Source: Anticarsia gemmatalis
Lineage: Eukaryota; Arthropoda; Insecta; Lepidoptera; Erebidae
Assembly (NCBI RefSeq): GCF_050436995.1
Contig: NC_134753.1
Location: 8,556,001-8,620,000, forward strand
Reading direction: 5' to 3'
Length of the DNA stretch: 64,000 bases
Shown here: one piece after another, positions 24,440 through 35,460 of the stretch
How the letters are laid out: each line of letters opens with the position of its first letter
Numbering within the stretch: the first letter of the stretch is position 1
Notes under the pieces: generated by a model
What the model saw: only the letters and a program-made list of their open reading frames with translations
What the model was told of the DNA's origin: nothing
The model's database searches: none
Translations under genes and position numbers: made by a program

Positions 24440-24675
24440 CTAGCTGACTCGCGCAACTTCGCTTGCGTCACATAAGAGAATCATAATTTTCCCCGTTTTT
24501 GTAACATTTTTCACTGGTACTCTGCTCCTATTGGTCGTAGGCGATATATAGCCTATAGCCTTCCTCGATAAATGGGCTATCTAACACTGAAAGAAATTTT
24601 CAAATCGGATCAGTAGTTCCCGAGATTAGTGCGTTCAAACAAACAAACTCTTCAGCTTTATAATATTAGTATAGA
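24440..24675 (-). mobile_element. Hel-A, non-autonomous Helitron, complete ends
   Basis: On the minus strand it starts TCTATACTAATATTATAAAG, runs through GTTTGTTTGAACGCACTAAT, ATCGAGGAAGGCTATAGGCT and AAAAACGGGGAAAATTATGA, and ends GACGCAAGCGAAGTTGCG then CGAGTCAGCTAG. The terminal hairpin is CGCAA/TTGCG about 12 nt before CTAG. Flanks are A and T with no target duplication, the Helitron signature. No protein is encoded. Mobilisation would need a Rep-helicase element elsewhere. Confidence 0.88.
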
Positions 24676-25561
24676 TAGGAAAACTTTGCAAATAGTACCT
24701 ATCTTAGACAATAATAAAGCATATAATATCATAATATAACGAGTAAGATGTAGGGGGTCATTAACTACGAAGCATGCGACGTTGACATGCTGTTTGGATC
24801 TTCACAAAGAACATACATACATATGTTATGCAACGAGGGAATTTCCTGTATCTGGCCTTCATTCACGTATTATAATCATAGGAATGAGAATAATTTGCTT
24901 GTACACAGTTAAACCTAGTTAAACCAGTCTGATTACTCATTTAATTTATACATGTGGTTAATAACCGATAGAATTTGTACTGCCGCAGTGTTGTGGTAGA
25001 ATATATTATCGATACAATTATCATTCATCTCGTTATTTTTACTGACTTGGAATAGATCATTGTATTTTTGCAACTATTCGTACTGATGTATTTTTTGTTA
25101 GGTCTTTAAAATGTCTTTCCTTCCAAATCTGTCTGTCCTGTGCCAAAACCAGCTGTAATGTACCCTTACGCATTGCATTATAAGCGGATAAAATTATTAC
25201 AGTGTTTTTCAGTAGTAGAACATAATATTTAAATAAATTATGCAGTCACAGTTGGTAATACAAATTTCAGTTGAAATAACTAGTCACGTCTCGGATTTGA
25301 TTATTTCTGTATGTGCAATCTGGATATCTTCCGAATCCAATTAATAGGTCACGTTTATGCAGAGAATAACAAGATATCTATCTATACAAGTGAAACTTGT
25401 AACTTTTGGGAATGCGTGCCAGAAATTAAGACATACCTAAAATCACATACCTTTATCGCATGAGCTAGTTAAAAGACCAAACAATCTATTTAGAGGTAAA
25501 AAGAAGTTTGTAAAGAATGTAGCGCGTGGCGTTCTTTGGCCTCTGCTTATACCCATGTAGT
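24676..25561. other. anonymous DNA
   Basis: Nothing recognised between two Helitrons of different families. Confidence 0.45.
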
Positions 25562-25765
25562 CTATCCTACTAATATTAGGTATAAATGCGAAAGTTTGTG
25601 AGACTGTAGTATGTATCGATGTTTGTTACTTGTTCACGAAAAAACTACTCTACGGATGTTAATGAAATTTCGTACACAGATAGTTTATAACTTGGATTAA
25701 CATATAGGATACTTTTCACCTCGAAAAAATATTTACATGCGAACGAAGTCGCGGGCCGAAACTAG
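25562..25765 (+). mobile_element. Hel-B, non-autonomous Helitron
   Basis: It starts CTATCCTACTAATATTAGG, continues ATAAATGCGAAAGTTTGTGA, GTTAATGAAATTTCGTACAC, AGATAGTTTATAACTTGGAT, and ends GCGAACGAAGTCGCGGG then CCGAAACTAG followed by T. The hairpin GCGA/TCGC lies about 13 nt before CTAG. It is the clearest plus-strand copy of the family and defines the orientation of the others. Confidence 0.82.
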
Positions 25766-26688
25766 TATTGACATAAATTGGGATCTTCGTCGTCAAACCA
25801 GATTCATTATGAAGGGATATCCCAAACTCGGTTAAGTGGAAACTATGGCACAGTTTCACTGAATCTTAGTAGGGATTGCATTTACTCCGCTTTGGAAGGG
25901 TAATCTGCTTATCGGTCGTAGTGCTGAGCTGTTTTGTTCCAACAAGGTTCATAATCTCCAGCTGTTATTTAATCTGAAAGTAAGCGATCCATCGGGAACC
26001 GAGATACTTAGTACTTGTTAATACCTTTTATACTAGGATCTTTGGGAAAACCTTTGTTTTGCGATGTTATAATGTAATAATATATGTAGTAGGTATATAA
26101 TGTTTTGTGTAATTAGTAACCTCGCTAACGTGTAATTTTGAGAAAAATTTAAACACGACATGAGGGTTGCATTAACAATAACATAAACATTTTTTAATTA
26201 AGTGCCGTTCCACTTTTTTGTGCTTGAAATAAAAAGCAACCCATATGGGTTCTTCTTCATTCTGGGTAAACGTAACAAACGGCCACACTTTCTCATTGAT
26301 AATAATTAGTAAACATTAATTAAACACACTTGATAATTTTACATAATAAGGTTGTTGCAAGTAAGCTTCGCTCATAAAGTATTGAGAAGTAAAACTTGCA
26401 AGATTACCACACGATACGTTACAAACAAAAAACTTTTCAGCGTAACTAATTAACAAGTAACAACGAGCGTTAGTCGTATATTTTTCGATCTAAAAATCTC
26501 AAGCACTCAACTTATAAACTCGATGAACACGAATTAATTTAAAACTCCCTATACATTTTATAGTAAAACTGTTTCGTGATTCAAGCTGTCTTTATTTCCT
26601 TGCAATGCAAAGTTTCAAGTCCTTTTGTAATAAAGTAGATTGCAGTATAATCGCGCTAAGAATTACTTTAATATTTTACACTACCTAC
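25766..26688. other. anonymous DNA
   Basis: No gene. A 14-bp perfect palindrome AACCCATATGGGTT lies near 26238-26251. Confidence 0.4.
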
Positions 26689-26942
26689 CTACCTACCCGT
26701 GCAACTTCAGTTGCGTCAAAAAAGAGAGAATGAGTTATATTTTTCCCCCGATTTTTAATCATTTTTTACGGGTAGGTACTATGCTCCTGTTGGTTGTAAC
26801 GCGATGTTATATAGCCTATAGGCTTCCTCAATAAATAGGCTATCCAACAGTACAATATTTTTTCAATTCGCACAAGTAGTTCCTGAGACTACCGCGTTCA
26901 AACAAACAAACAAACTCTTCAGCTTTATAATATTAGTATAGA
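26689..26942 (-). mobile_element. Hel-A, 3' end decayed
   Basis: The 5' end is intact (TCTATACTAATATTATAAAG on the minus strand, ending at 26942). At the 3' end the usual CTAGCTGACCCGCG has become part of a run of CTAC units (26681-26695), though the GCAACTTCAGTTGC hairpin is kept. The 64-codon frame at 26640-26834 overlaps it and is not a gene. Confidence 0.8.
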
Positions 26943-27071
26943 TTCATTTGTAAAATACACGTGTTGTATCAGACTTTTCTTTTAGAAAGAAGACCTTGTA
27001 GGAAGCTTATCCTTGTCACCGGGATGATGAGGAAGCATGTAGAAACCACTTAGAGTAACGTGGTACATAGG

Positions 27072-27235
27072 GGTGATTTTCTTTTACTATCTATCGACCA
27101 TCGACAGCTGGTGTCTACTGTGATATTTTGTACGAAAAACTAAACAGCGCCCCTAGCGTGTTCCGTTGATACTTTATTTTGAAGTATATTTTAATTATCA
27201 AGGGTTCGTAACGCGATAGTTATCGCGCTAGAGTT
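27072..27235 (+). mobile_element. MITE-5, degenerate
   Basis: TACTATCTATCGACCATCGA, CAGCTGGTG, AACAGCGCCCCTAGCGTGTT and GTTATCGCGCTA follow the order of intact copies such as 44262-44436. Ends are not clean. Confidence 0.6.
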
Positions 27236-27262
27236 GCTAAGCACAATATTAACTAAAATAGT

Positions 27263-27785
27263 GTAGCTATCAAGAAACATTGTATTAAAACTTGATGAAC
27301 GCCTCTAGCGGTCGCTGCAAGAACTAATTCTGCAATAAATTTTAAATATTATATATCAGCTTAGCCTTTCTTCCAAGCCATGTTGGAGTCGGCTTCCAGT
27401 CTCACCGGATGCAGCTGAATACCAGTGTTTTACATGGAGCGACTGCCTATCTGACCTCCGCAACCCAGTTACCTGGGATAACACGATACCCTTCGGTAAG
27501 ACTGGTTGTCAGACTTTCAAGCTTCTGACTACTGTTAACGACTGTCAAAGATCTTCGAAATTGACAGCCGGGACCCACAATTTAACGTGCCTTCCGAAAC
27601 ACGGAGGAACTCGATATGTACAAGATGGTCACCCATCCACAAATCAACCTCGGTAAGCATGGCTTAACCTCAGAGATCGATCCGCGCGGCTGTTGTTAAC
27701 TAAGCCACGAGCTCCTCGCAATAAATTTTAAATATCAAACATTTAATAGGTACTCAATAATTCCGACCGCACAGAATCGCGCTAC
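27263..27785 (+). mobile_element. MITE-5 copy interrupted by a SINE
   Basis: The left part (27263-27331) reads TAGCTATCAAGAAACATTG then GATGAACGCCTCTAGCG; the right part (27736-27785) reads ATCAAACATTTAATAGGTAC then GACCGCACAGAATCGCGCTAC. Joined across the insert they follow MITE-5 order. The SINE at 27350-27717 with its 18-bp duplication accounts for the interruption. Confidence 0.75.
27350..27717 (-). mobile_element. SINE-5S, best copy
   Basis: It is flanked by a perfect 18-bp direct repeat GCAATAAATTTTAAATAT (27332-27349 and 27718-27735), the mark of target-primed reverse transcription. On the minus strand it starts GAGGAGCTCGTGGCTTAGTT, then GTTAAGCCATGCTTACCGAG and GGATGGGTGACCATC, which parallel the 5S rRNA region GTTAAGC..GGATGGGTGACC with its internal promoter for RNA polymerase III. 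The body ends GGCTAAGCTGATATA with a TA-rich tail. The 5S origin is inferred from that block. A GTGGCTTAGTTAACAAC start resembling a tRNA A box is an alternative reading of the head. Confidence 0.88.
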
Positions 27786-29047
27786 TAAGGTACATTTAAA
27801 AGTGCAAGTTTCAAAGAAGCCCGCAGATTTAATTCAAGCACGTGCTGAGTCAATATAATCACGCAGATGGCGTGTCGACGGTGGGAACTGGCATAGTGCA
27901 CCCGAACAATGAAGCCGAGACGCTTGCGTGACACTGCCCTCTACCGCTTGTATAAATCAGTCACGAGATCAATATTACTCACATAGAAAACCTTTAGTAA
28001 CCCTATCCTAGTCCTATTGAAAAAATTGGGATGCATGATTGGATTTTTTTGTTCCATTTCAACGCAGAACTAATGACACATCTATATATTTATATTCTCG
28101 ATTAACCCATATTATACTTTTTGGCCCTGAAAAGCTTTAAACGTGAACAAAGTCGCGAGCAGAAGTTAGTAAAAATACTTTTGGTTAATTCCAACATGAT
28201 CCTTTGATTTATATTTAAGAAAAGCATTATAGTACACATATACAATCTTTTTATCGAATACCACACTAATACTATACGTAAATTAACGCGAACATACATG
28301 TTTGCCTTTAATATTTGATAATAAGCTTAGTGAAACGTTTATAGCAAGACTTAGAACAAACACCACTACAGCATCCTACAAATATATATTTAGTCGATGC
28401 TACGTGGAGCAGTAGAGATAGTGTGGAAGTGGCTATACAGCCATTTTCCCAAACATAAAGTCAATATCAGTTATGTTCGAACGCAGTGCACTTTTCACGC
28501 GATTTTACTTCGTACCTATCAAAAGATGACCACAGCTTTTGCTGTTCCATGTACAGGAATTTAAATTAAAAATTCGGTTTTTTAATATACCGCTTTCATG
28601 TTTTATGCATCTTGTTTGTTTTAAACAAACCTGCCAGTACTATTTTACATATTTACTAAGGGTCCATGCAGGAAAAATTTAAGATTTTAACATTTTTATG
28701 GTCGCATTTATTGAAATGAAAATAGCACGTTATTGTTTTATTGTCTACAAGGCAGATTATGTACTTATTTGAAAAGTAATCATAATTATGTCGGTCGAAA
28801 AGATATAGAATCTTTATGAATATATTTTATTTACCAAGATATGGCTTGAACATTGGCGATCAATTAACTTTTGTAAGTAAATATTTTGCTTCGTGTAACT
28901 TGAGCACGTGGGTGTTAGTGGATTTACGGTTGTATCAAACCAAAACTTTTAGAAGCGTCATCGTATTGATTTTAGCTTTAAAGAATCCCAGATACGATTT
29001 CATACCACTATTCACTTTAAAATACCGGAAAGCTATATAAAACTGTT
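27786..29047. other. anonymous DNA
   Basis: Contains one Helitron end scrap (28139-28171). The 74-codon frame at 28816-29040 and the 65-codon reverse frame at 28102-28299 have no recognisable domain. Confidence 0.4.
28139..28171 (+). mobile_element. Hel-B 3'-end scrap
   Basis: AACGTGAACAAAGTCGCGAG then CAGAAGTTAGT matches the Hel-B terminus GCGAACGAAGTCGCGGGC..CTAG with several changes. CTAG has become TTAG. Confidence 0.55.
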
Positions 29048-29172
29048 GTATAAAAGTTTGATCAGCGCCCCTAGCGTGTTTCGTTCGAACAATGTTTTAG
29101 TTGATTTTTTATATCGACCTCTCTCCATAAAACGATCGGTAACTCTATAGTACCAAGTGCAGGATATCGTGC
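29048..29172 (+). mobile_element. MITE-5 remnant
   Basis: TTTGATCAGCGCCCCTAGCG then TAACTCTATAGTACCAAGTG and ATCGTGC follow MITE-5 order, heavily decayed. Confidence 0.45.
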
Positions 29173-29563
29173 AAACAGTAGCACAAACGAGTATGTCGAC
29201 CATCTGCGATTATTGCCATGTTGACGGTTGTCAACAATTAATTATTGGTAAATTATTAAGTAAGCTCCTAATAGCAAAGATCTCAAGGCGATCAAATTAT
29301 GTTTGACTGACGCATCAATACGCCTTCAGCTTACCTTTTAAATTCTATACTTCTTAATTGAAATTCTAAGTAAAAACATCGATATTATGTCACAAATCGA
29401 GACCTAATGACACTAATCATTACTAATCAACTAGTTCTACAACCTTTAATGACAGCTAGATATTAAATTGATTTGATCTATTCAGTGGCAATATTTAATG
29501 ACGTATCTAGATGTACACGTGTATTAAGGAAGGGGAGGTAAGTTCTTAGTTATCAGAATCTCA

Positions 29564-29823
29564 TCTATACTAATCTATACTAGTATTATAAAGCTGAAGA
29601 TTTTGTTTGTTTGTTTGAATGCGCTAATCTCAGGAACTACTGGTCCGATTTGAAAAAATCTTTCAGTGTTAGATAGTCCATTTATCGAGAAAGGCTATAG
29701 GCTATATAACATTCCGCTACGACCATTAGGAGCGGAGTAGCAACGAAAAATGTTACAAAAACGGGGAAAATTATGACCTATTCTCTCTTATGTGACGCAA
29801 ACGAAGTTGCGCGAGTCAGCTAG
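29564..29823 (+). mobile_element. Hel-A with doubled 5' end
   Basis: The 5' end is present twice: TCTATACTAA (29564-29573) then TCTATACTAGTATTATAAAG from 29574. The body has CAGTGTTAGATAGTCCATT and TTACAAAAACGGGGAAAATT. The 3' end is GACGCAAACGAAGTTGCG then CGAGTCAGCTAG at 29823, followed by T. Either A|TC start gives a valid Helitron 5' end. Confidence 0.87.
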
Positions 29824-29879
29824 TTAATTTATATAGAGCCAAACTTGTGCACATCGATATTTAATCGATTGATAGTCGA

Positions 29880-30025
29880 ATATCAGTTGAAGGACTAAGA
29901 ATACTATCGAGTATCGATTCGGAAAGAGTCATAATCAATATTTTTTGTGACAGATCCTCTAGCGGATGTAAAAGGAACTATATTTTGAAGTATAAACGAT
30001 AAACGCTGGTTCTACAGACGGTGCT
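29880..30025 (+). mobile_element. possible MITE-5 remnant
   Basis: ACTATCGAGTATCGATTCGG, CCTCTAGCGGATGTAAAAGG and AACTATATTTTGAAGTA resemble MITE-5 pieces but the order and ends are disturbed. Confidence 0.35.
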
Positions 30026-30799
30026 ATTGAAAATCAGTGTTTCATTAAGATTCAATTGCATTCTCGTAGGTGTCGCTAGATTATCACGGTGTCGGACAAT
30101 GGAAGTCAAATTGAGCAATAACAATTACGAAACAATTGCGCATATGTATGTGTTAATCCTTTAGATAAATTCCTGTATTCTGTCCTTGAAAACTTCATCA
30201 TAAAAGTGCGATTAAATCTAGGTCGTACTTTACTTTCAAGTTTTTTGGTCAGTATTTTTTAATTATTTCCATTTAAGTAATACATTAATGGCTTGAAGTC
30301 TTAATAATAATACCTTGATATAAACACAGTAATGCATTCACTAGCAATGTAACGTGTTTGAGAAGGCTTGGCGCCTGTACAGTGTTTAATGTTTACACAC
30401 CGTACCGTTAAGGGTGGAAAATAATTGGCTACATTACGGAAAGCTCTTTACTTTTTAGGTACAATGTTTGTATCGAAAGTTTCGTATCGATAGTTTTTTT
30501 ATGATAACTTTTATTGCGCTTTTGGTGGCTTTATCACCGATTCCAATTTTCCAAAACCGTTGAACGTTATACGTTTTTTTAAGCAAAAGAAACTGATTCA
30601 ATATATTTAATCATTTTTCCTTCGTCGCTCAATTTTCGTTTCATCCTTAAAGCATAAAATGCTTTCAAAAAGGCTTCTGCTATTCAAAACCCTAATCATT
30701 TTCTAACGTACACACGTTACTTAGTATCTTCACTATTAATCTAGCTCGCTAATAAATGAACATAAAAGTCATTAGCGTCGGCGACAACGCGCCATTTTA
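30026..30799. other. anonymous DNA
   Basis: Nothing recognised. Confidence 0.45.
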
Positions 30800-31230
30800 C
30801 TAAAATTTTATACTTTCAAGTGAATTCACATTTTCTCCAGTAGTTAAGGCGCTTATAGCAGCGTCGATCATTCGAGAGTGAGGCAAGCTACAGCATACAC
30901 ATTTAAAAGTTTGGTGACCTGGTGAGATTTCATTTTCGAAGAGCATGTCAATGAAGGTACCTTTTTTTTCTTCTCGAGGGGAAAAATCCACCCCGGTAAC
31001 CTTCTTTGATGTTTGGATGGAGGAGCTCGGGGACCTTAAAAACACGCCAGTGCCCCCCACATACATCTTGCCTTATTGAGGCTCAACCCGGAGAAGGCTT
31101 TGTGCCTTTCTTCTCTACTCCGCTTGACAGGTAACCCACGGATACTTAGGGTGCCTCTAATACACCCCGGACCGCACTCGTAGTGTAAACACCTGCGGTC
31201 CACAATGAAAGTACCTGTCATTAGCAGGAT
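30800..31230. other. GC-richer block of unknown origin
   Basis: Composition is clearly less AT-rich than the neighbours, for example CACACCAGTG-like text near 31040-31060 (CACGCCAGTGCCCCCCACAT) and 31150-31200 (CACCCCGGACCGCACTCG). Two overlapping reverse frames, 30800-31066 and 31036-31221, cover it in different frames, which could be a frameshifted remnant of one coding stretch. I recognise no domain. Possible sources are a decayed non-LTR element or a pseudogene. Confidence 0.35.
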
Positions 31231-32046
31231 TCAGGCGATTTAAATAACTTTGAAACTAGGATAACCAACTTTATTGACCACACAAAAGAACTAAAACTAC
31301 TAATAGTTGTCGTAGTGTATTGGGTCGAAGCAAAACGGTTTTTCGGGAACCGATTGAAAACCGCATTGAAAATATAGCAGTACGTAAAATCAATTAGTTC
31401 AACAAATTGCGGTCCAATGCTGTTGGTCAAAAGGCTTTACCGAAACGTCACAATTCCAAACCTTCTAAAAGGATTAAGGTTATTTTTTAAATAAATTATG
31501 TGATGTTAAGGCCAGGAGATTTTTTTCTATTTATTTTTATCCCCAAAAACTATTATTACGTATAATAGTTTTTCAGGGATAAAAATAAATTTTGTATGTT
31601 TAATCTGTGTTCTTAATATAATATAGTTTTTGTAAACTTCATCATAGTTCTCATCGTTGTCAAACGATATTTTCGTAAAGCTTTGTAGTGCGTTCATACA
31701 ATCTCTTTGATTGTAACGCGTTTATCTCAAGAACTTATGGCTATGCGTGTCAGTTATCACTTAGCTGTATTTAATATTTCATTCTAAAACTGAAAAGTAA
31801 ATATAAACGACTTACTTCTGTCAACTTAGCAACAGTAACAATGATTGTTGTCATGCATTCAGCAGATGCAAATGGTCCAGTAATATTTACCTCGACTTGG
31901 ATGTAAGAATACCAGTTTAACTACATAATAATATAATATGACATAATATGCGAGTCGTAAGTATATTTATTTCTCATGCATGAGTGACTTAGTACTAATC
32001 ATCTTACGGAAGCTATGCAACTTGACGCCGTTACATTCTCTCTGCA
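31231..32046. other. anonymous DNA with one hairpin
   Basis: No gene. The hairpin at 31529-31590 is listed separately. Confidence 0.4.
31529..31590. repeat. near-perfect hairpin, 28/29-nt arms
   Basis: Left arm 31529-31556 (ATTTATTTTTATCCCC then AAAAACTATTAT), loop TACGT, right arm 31562-31590. The arms differ only by one small change at the CCCC / CAGGG junction. Confidence 0.8.
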
Positions 32047-32494
32047 CTGCACTGTACACTTAAAGATATGATTTTTGCTTACTTACACATTTGAAAGTGG
32101 TTGTTGTCACAGCTCGTGTATTTTTACATATTTATCCCATCTATACTAATATTATAAAGCTGAAGAGTTTGTTTGTTTGTCTGATTGTTTGTTTGAACGC
32201 GCTAATCTCAGGAACTACTGGTCCGATTTGAAAAAATCTTTGAGTGTTAGATAGTCCATTTATCGAGGAACTGCACTGTACACTTAAAGATATGATTTTT
32301 GCTTACTTACACATTTGAAAGTGGTTGTTGTCACAGCTCGTGTATTTTTACATATTTATCCCATCTATACTAATATTATAAAGCTGAAGAGTTTGTTTGT
32401 TTGTCTGATTGTTTGTTTGGACGCGCTAATCTCAGGAACTGCTGGTCCGATTTGAAAAAATCTTTGAGTGTTAGATAGTCCATTTATCGAGGAA
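32047..32494 (+). repeat. 224-bp tandem duplication
   Basis: Unit one is 32047-32270 and unit two 32271-32494. Both start CTGCACTGTACACTTAAAG and end ATCGAGGAA. I find two differences between units (GAACGCGC/GGACGCGC and ACTACTGG/ACTGCTGG). Each unit contains 93 bp of unique DNA and the first 131 bp of a Hel-A. The duplication is therefore younger than the Helitron insertion and created a second, truncated Hel-A. Confidence 0.93.
32140..32270 (+). mobile_element. Hel-A, 5' part only
   Basis: Starts TCTATACTAATATTATAAAG and stops at ATCGAGGAA where the tandem duplication joins. Truncation is explained by the duplication breakpoint, not by transposition. Confidence 0.88.
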
Positions 32495-32625
32495 GGTTAT
32501 AGGCTATATATCATCACGCTACGACCAATAGGAGTAGAGAACGAGTAAAAAATGTTACAAAAACGGGGAAATATTTCACCCATTCTCTCTTATTTGACGC
32601 AAGCGAAGTTGCGCGGGTCAGCTAG
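32364..32625 (+). mobile_element. Hel-A, complete
   Basis: TC at 32364 follows A; the 3' end is GACGCAAGCGAAGTTGCG then CGGGTCAGCTAG at 32625, followed by T. The body contains AGGCTATATATCATCACGCT and ACCAATAGGAGTAGAG. The 93-codon frame at 32552-32833 starts in it and runs out into unique DNA, so it is not a gene. Confidence 0.9.
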
Positions 32626-33512
32626 TCGTCTTATAAAAATAAAGTGCCGTCAGAACCTTTGTAGCCTGTACATAATTTTAGTAAGACGATATTATCCAAT
32701 TTGTAGACTCGGAATTTCATCTTGTAAAAGAACGTTCCTCTGTTGCTGTTTTTTTTTGCTATGGATAAAACGTTTTAACTATAAGAACTTTGGATGCAAA
32801 AATAGAGTAGTCAGCGCAAAGATGACTAAATGATCAGCATTGCACATCAATTAATTCTACATGAGCTAGATGTGAACAATACCTAAACGTTGTCATTATA
32901 ATTATTCGCTGAGAACGAGTTATTGCGTAAATAATTTTATTCAATTATACATTTTTTGTACGATAAACATTTTTTTCGCTCAGTGGTCTCAAATAAACAA
33001 TTGAAGTAATTACATTCTAATGGCTGTGTTAATTATTACTACTTAGTCTCAACTTCCGCTCTTTCATTATAATTTTAGGACTGTTTATACCTATTGTGGC
33101 TTTTAAAGAGTATTAGGTTTACCATTAATAGCATTTATAGGCGATTAAGCAACCATAATTATTATTATTTATACACACACCCAATGCAATTAATACCTAG
33201 TGTAGGTATTAATTGCCTTGTGTCTAATAAAACTTGGTAGTAATCAATAATAACTTACATCCAATGAAACCACCTGTAAAACGAACGGGTTAGTAGTCTT
33301 GAATAGTATAGATAGCAACACAAAAAGAGACGAGTAATTGACATCTTTTTTTATAATTACATTAAAAAAAACTCGGGCAGGCTCAGCTGCCGGCAGGATG
33401 TAACAATTATTTCAAGGTGGCAACAATTAGGCGACCTTAAGTACTCTTAGTTTCATTTCTTTCTGGGAATATGTATTACAAAACCGGATTTGTCTTTTCA
33501 TAAGGTGCTTTG
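32626..33512. other. anonymous DNA
   Basis: Nothing recognised. Confidence 0.45.
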
Positions 33513-33604
33513 AAATTAGCGGTGCGACAACCTGCTGCAGCGTAACTTCGCAACTTCATACAATTAGAATCGCGTGCCTGTCGCGTTGCAGTCGCCGCTA
33601 ATTA
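33513..33604. repeat. imperfect inverted repeat about 92 bp
   Basis: AATTAGCGGTGCGACAACC at the left pairs with GTCGCCGCTAATT at the right (13 terminal positions with one mismatch, then interrupted pairing involving CTGCAGCG and CGTTGCAG). Could be a very small inverted-repeat element. No target duplication is evident. Confidence 0.5.
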
Positions 33605-33732
33605 GAGGGTGCCTTCAGAACCAGTTTGCTTAATAATTCATTTACAATATTAGCTCTGAAGTACTTATCCTAGGATTCAATGTTCTAAAGTTTTTATGTT
33701 CTTTAGCTGAGTGTAAAATAGATTAAGGGAAG

Positions 33733-33905
33733 GTTTGTATCTGATGGAACTCGGTCACGTATTATCGGTCGCGTAACGCCAGAACATACAAATGTATAGA
33801 AAAACACTTGACCGTTCACACTCAACCGATGATGCGTCGTTGCGAATCCCATAGTATTTCGGCTACGCCCGACGCATCTTCCGTCAGATGTGAACCGTCC
33901 CTAAA
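33733..33905. other. possible dispersed repeat, unclassified
   Basis: GC-richer than the surroundings, with CACTCAACCGATGATGCGTC and CGACGCATCTTCCGTCAG carrying a GATGCGTCG / CGACGCATC inverted pair (near 33831 and 33869), and ending TGTGAACCGTCCCTAAAA. The inverted pair and composition hint at a mobile element but I see no second copy in the window. Confidence 0.35.
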
Positions 33906-34449
33906 ATAGATAACTTAAAAAACCATTATTGATAAGTAATTTCAGATTGAAGTGTTTCTTTCGAACATCCTTATAAAATATGAATGTTGCCAATGGCACT
34001 TGTGACTCCAGGATCCGCTTTATGATTTTGTTAAGACATTAGTAGATCATGTGCGTGGGCAGCGGTTGGCAGCCGAGTAAAAAGCAAAGAAAATAAGGTT
34101 ACATTAAAAAACAACATTTGCTGAGAAAATGAATTTTTCAAAGCGTTTGACGCAACCCTTTGTCTGCGTCAAGCTATTCTCGAACTTTTCAACTGTCCAT
34201 CTGTCGTTCTAGTTCACAAAGCACAAGAATTCACAATCATAAAAACTCGAACTATATAGGGAGGATAAAATGACGGGCCTTACAGGAAAAACTATTTTTA
34301 ATAATGAAGTTACTTTAGTTCACTAGAATGAAACATGCGTTCGTTTTTTACTAGCTAGCTATACGCCCCGGCTTTTCTTGAGTTAATCTTAACAATAATT
34401 GCATGTAAAGAATTTTGATAATGCGTGCTCAGTGCTCTATTATGTTTTA
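33906..34449. other. anonymous DNA
   Basis: Nothing recognised. Confidence 0.45.
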
Positions 34450-34676
34450 CTAGCTGACCCGCGCAACTTCGCTTGCGTCACAAAATTCCCCGTTTTTGTA
34501 ACATTTTTCATTGCTACTTGCTCCTAATGGCCGTAGCGTGATGTTTTATAGCCTTCCTCGATAAGTGGTCTCTTCAACACAAAAAATATTTTTCAATTTG
34601 AACCAGTAGTTCCTGAGATTAGCGCGTTCAAACTAACAAACAAACGAACTCTTCAGCTTTATAATATTAGTATAGA
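34450..34676 (-). mobile_element. Hel-A, complete ends, internal deletion
   Basis: Plus strand starts CTAGCTGACCCGCGCAAC and ends GTATAGA with A before and T after. The stretch between the 3' hairpin and the CCCCGTTTTTGTAAC block is shortened compared with 24440-24675 (the TAAGAGAGAATG segment is gone). All Helitron end features are kept. Confidence 0.88.
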
Positions 34677-35039
34677 TTAGGTACCTAATTGTTATGCCAT
34701 ATATAGACATACCAGACGTGTTATATACGAATATAGTATAGTTATTAGTCCTCGGAAATCTGTTATTAACTTAAATTCGTATATCACGAAGATAATAAGT
34801 AAAATCGATATTAGAGTTTTACGATTAATATAAATTTGAACGAAAATAACTTGATAATATATTTAATAACTTGGGTGTCGGTACACGAGTAGTTGCTATG
34901 CAATTTAGAATGCGTTATCGTTTCCAATGAGTTCGTTCACCCATCGTATAGTTAGTGGTCAACCTAATGTCAAAGTTGTTCAAGCCGCCCTAAAGCGTTA
35001 ACATATCCTAATTTCTTTCGAGTTTTTCGATTGTATCTT
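34677..35039. other. anonymous DNA
   Basis: Nothing recognised. Confidence 0.45.
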
Positions 35040-35185
35040 AATTGATTGGCAAGAACCCGGGTCTGACATTTTACGTCTTCTCGGAAGCACAGACATGCTC
35101 AGTTCAAGTACTGCGGCCACCCATCTACAGAATGTCTGCGCTAAGGTTGGTTATCGTTTACTGATCGTCGAGCGCAATACTACCT
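35040..35185 (-). mobile_element. SINE-5S remnant
   Basis: Plus-strand GGCCACCCATCTACAGAATG then CTGCGCTAAGG corresponds to the 5S-like block of 27350-27717 (GGTCACCCATCC...CGGTAAGC). Upstream, ACATTTTACGTCTTCTCGGA matches its AATTTAACGTGCCTTCCGAA. Both termini are lost. Confidence 0.6.
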
Positions 35186-35460
35186 ACTAGCGCTTTAAGT
35201 AATAAATAAGTAATTATTTTGTACAACAAATTACCAGTAGTTGTTTCTTTATTGAACTTGAATAACTTGAACAAGCTCTCCGCGCTCCGGATATTTTTTG
35301 CATGGTTTGTTAAAACGCTACAACTACTTTGCAAAACTGGATATTATTTTTAATTTAATTATTGAGTGCCATTGACTGTTTGTAAACTGTGTCAATGTTG
35401 TTAAAGCCTTTCATCAAAATTACACATTTTATAAATTCAACGAATGTCGTGTGAAACTGA

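Noticed and set aside
32552..32833. 93-codon forward frame
   Set aside because: Starts inside Hel-A and runs through its 3' hairpin into unique DNA; no domain.
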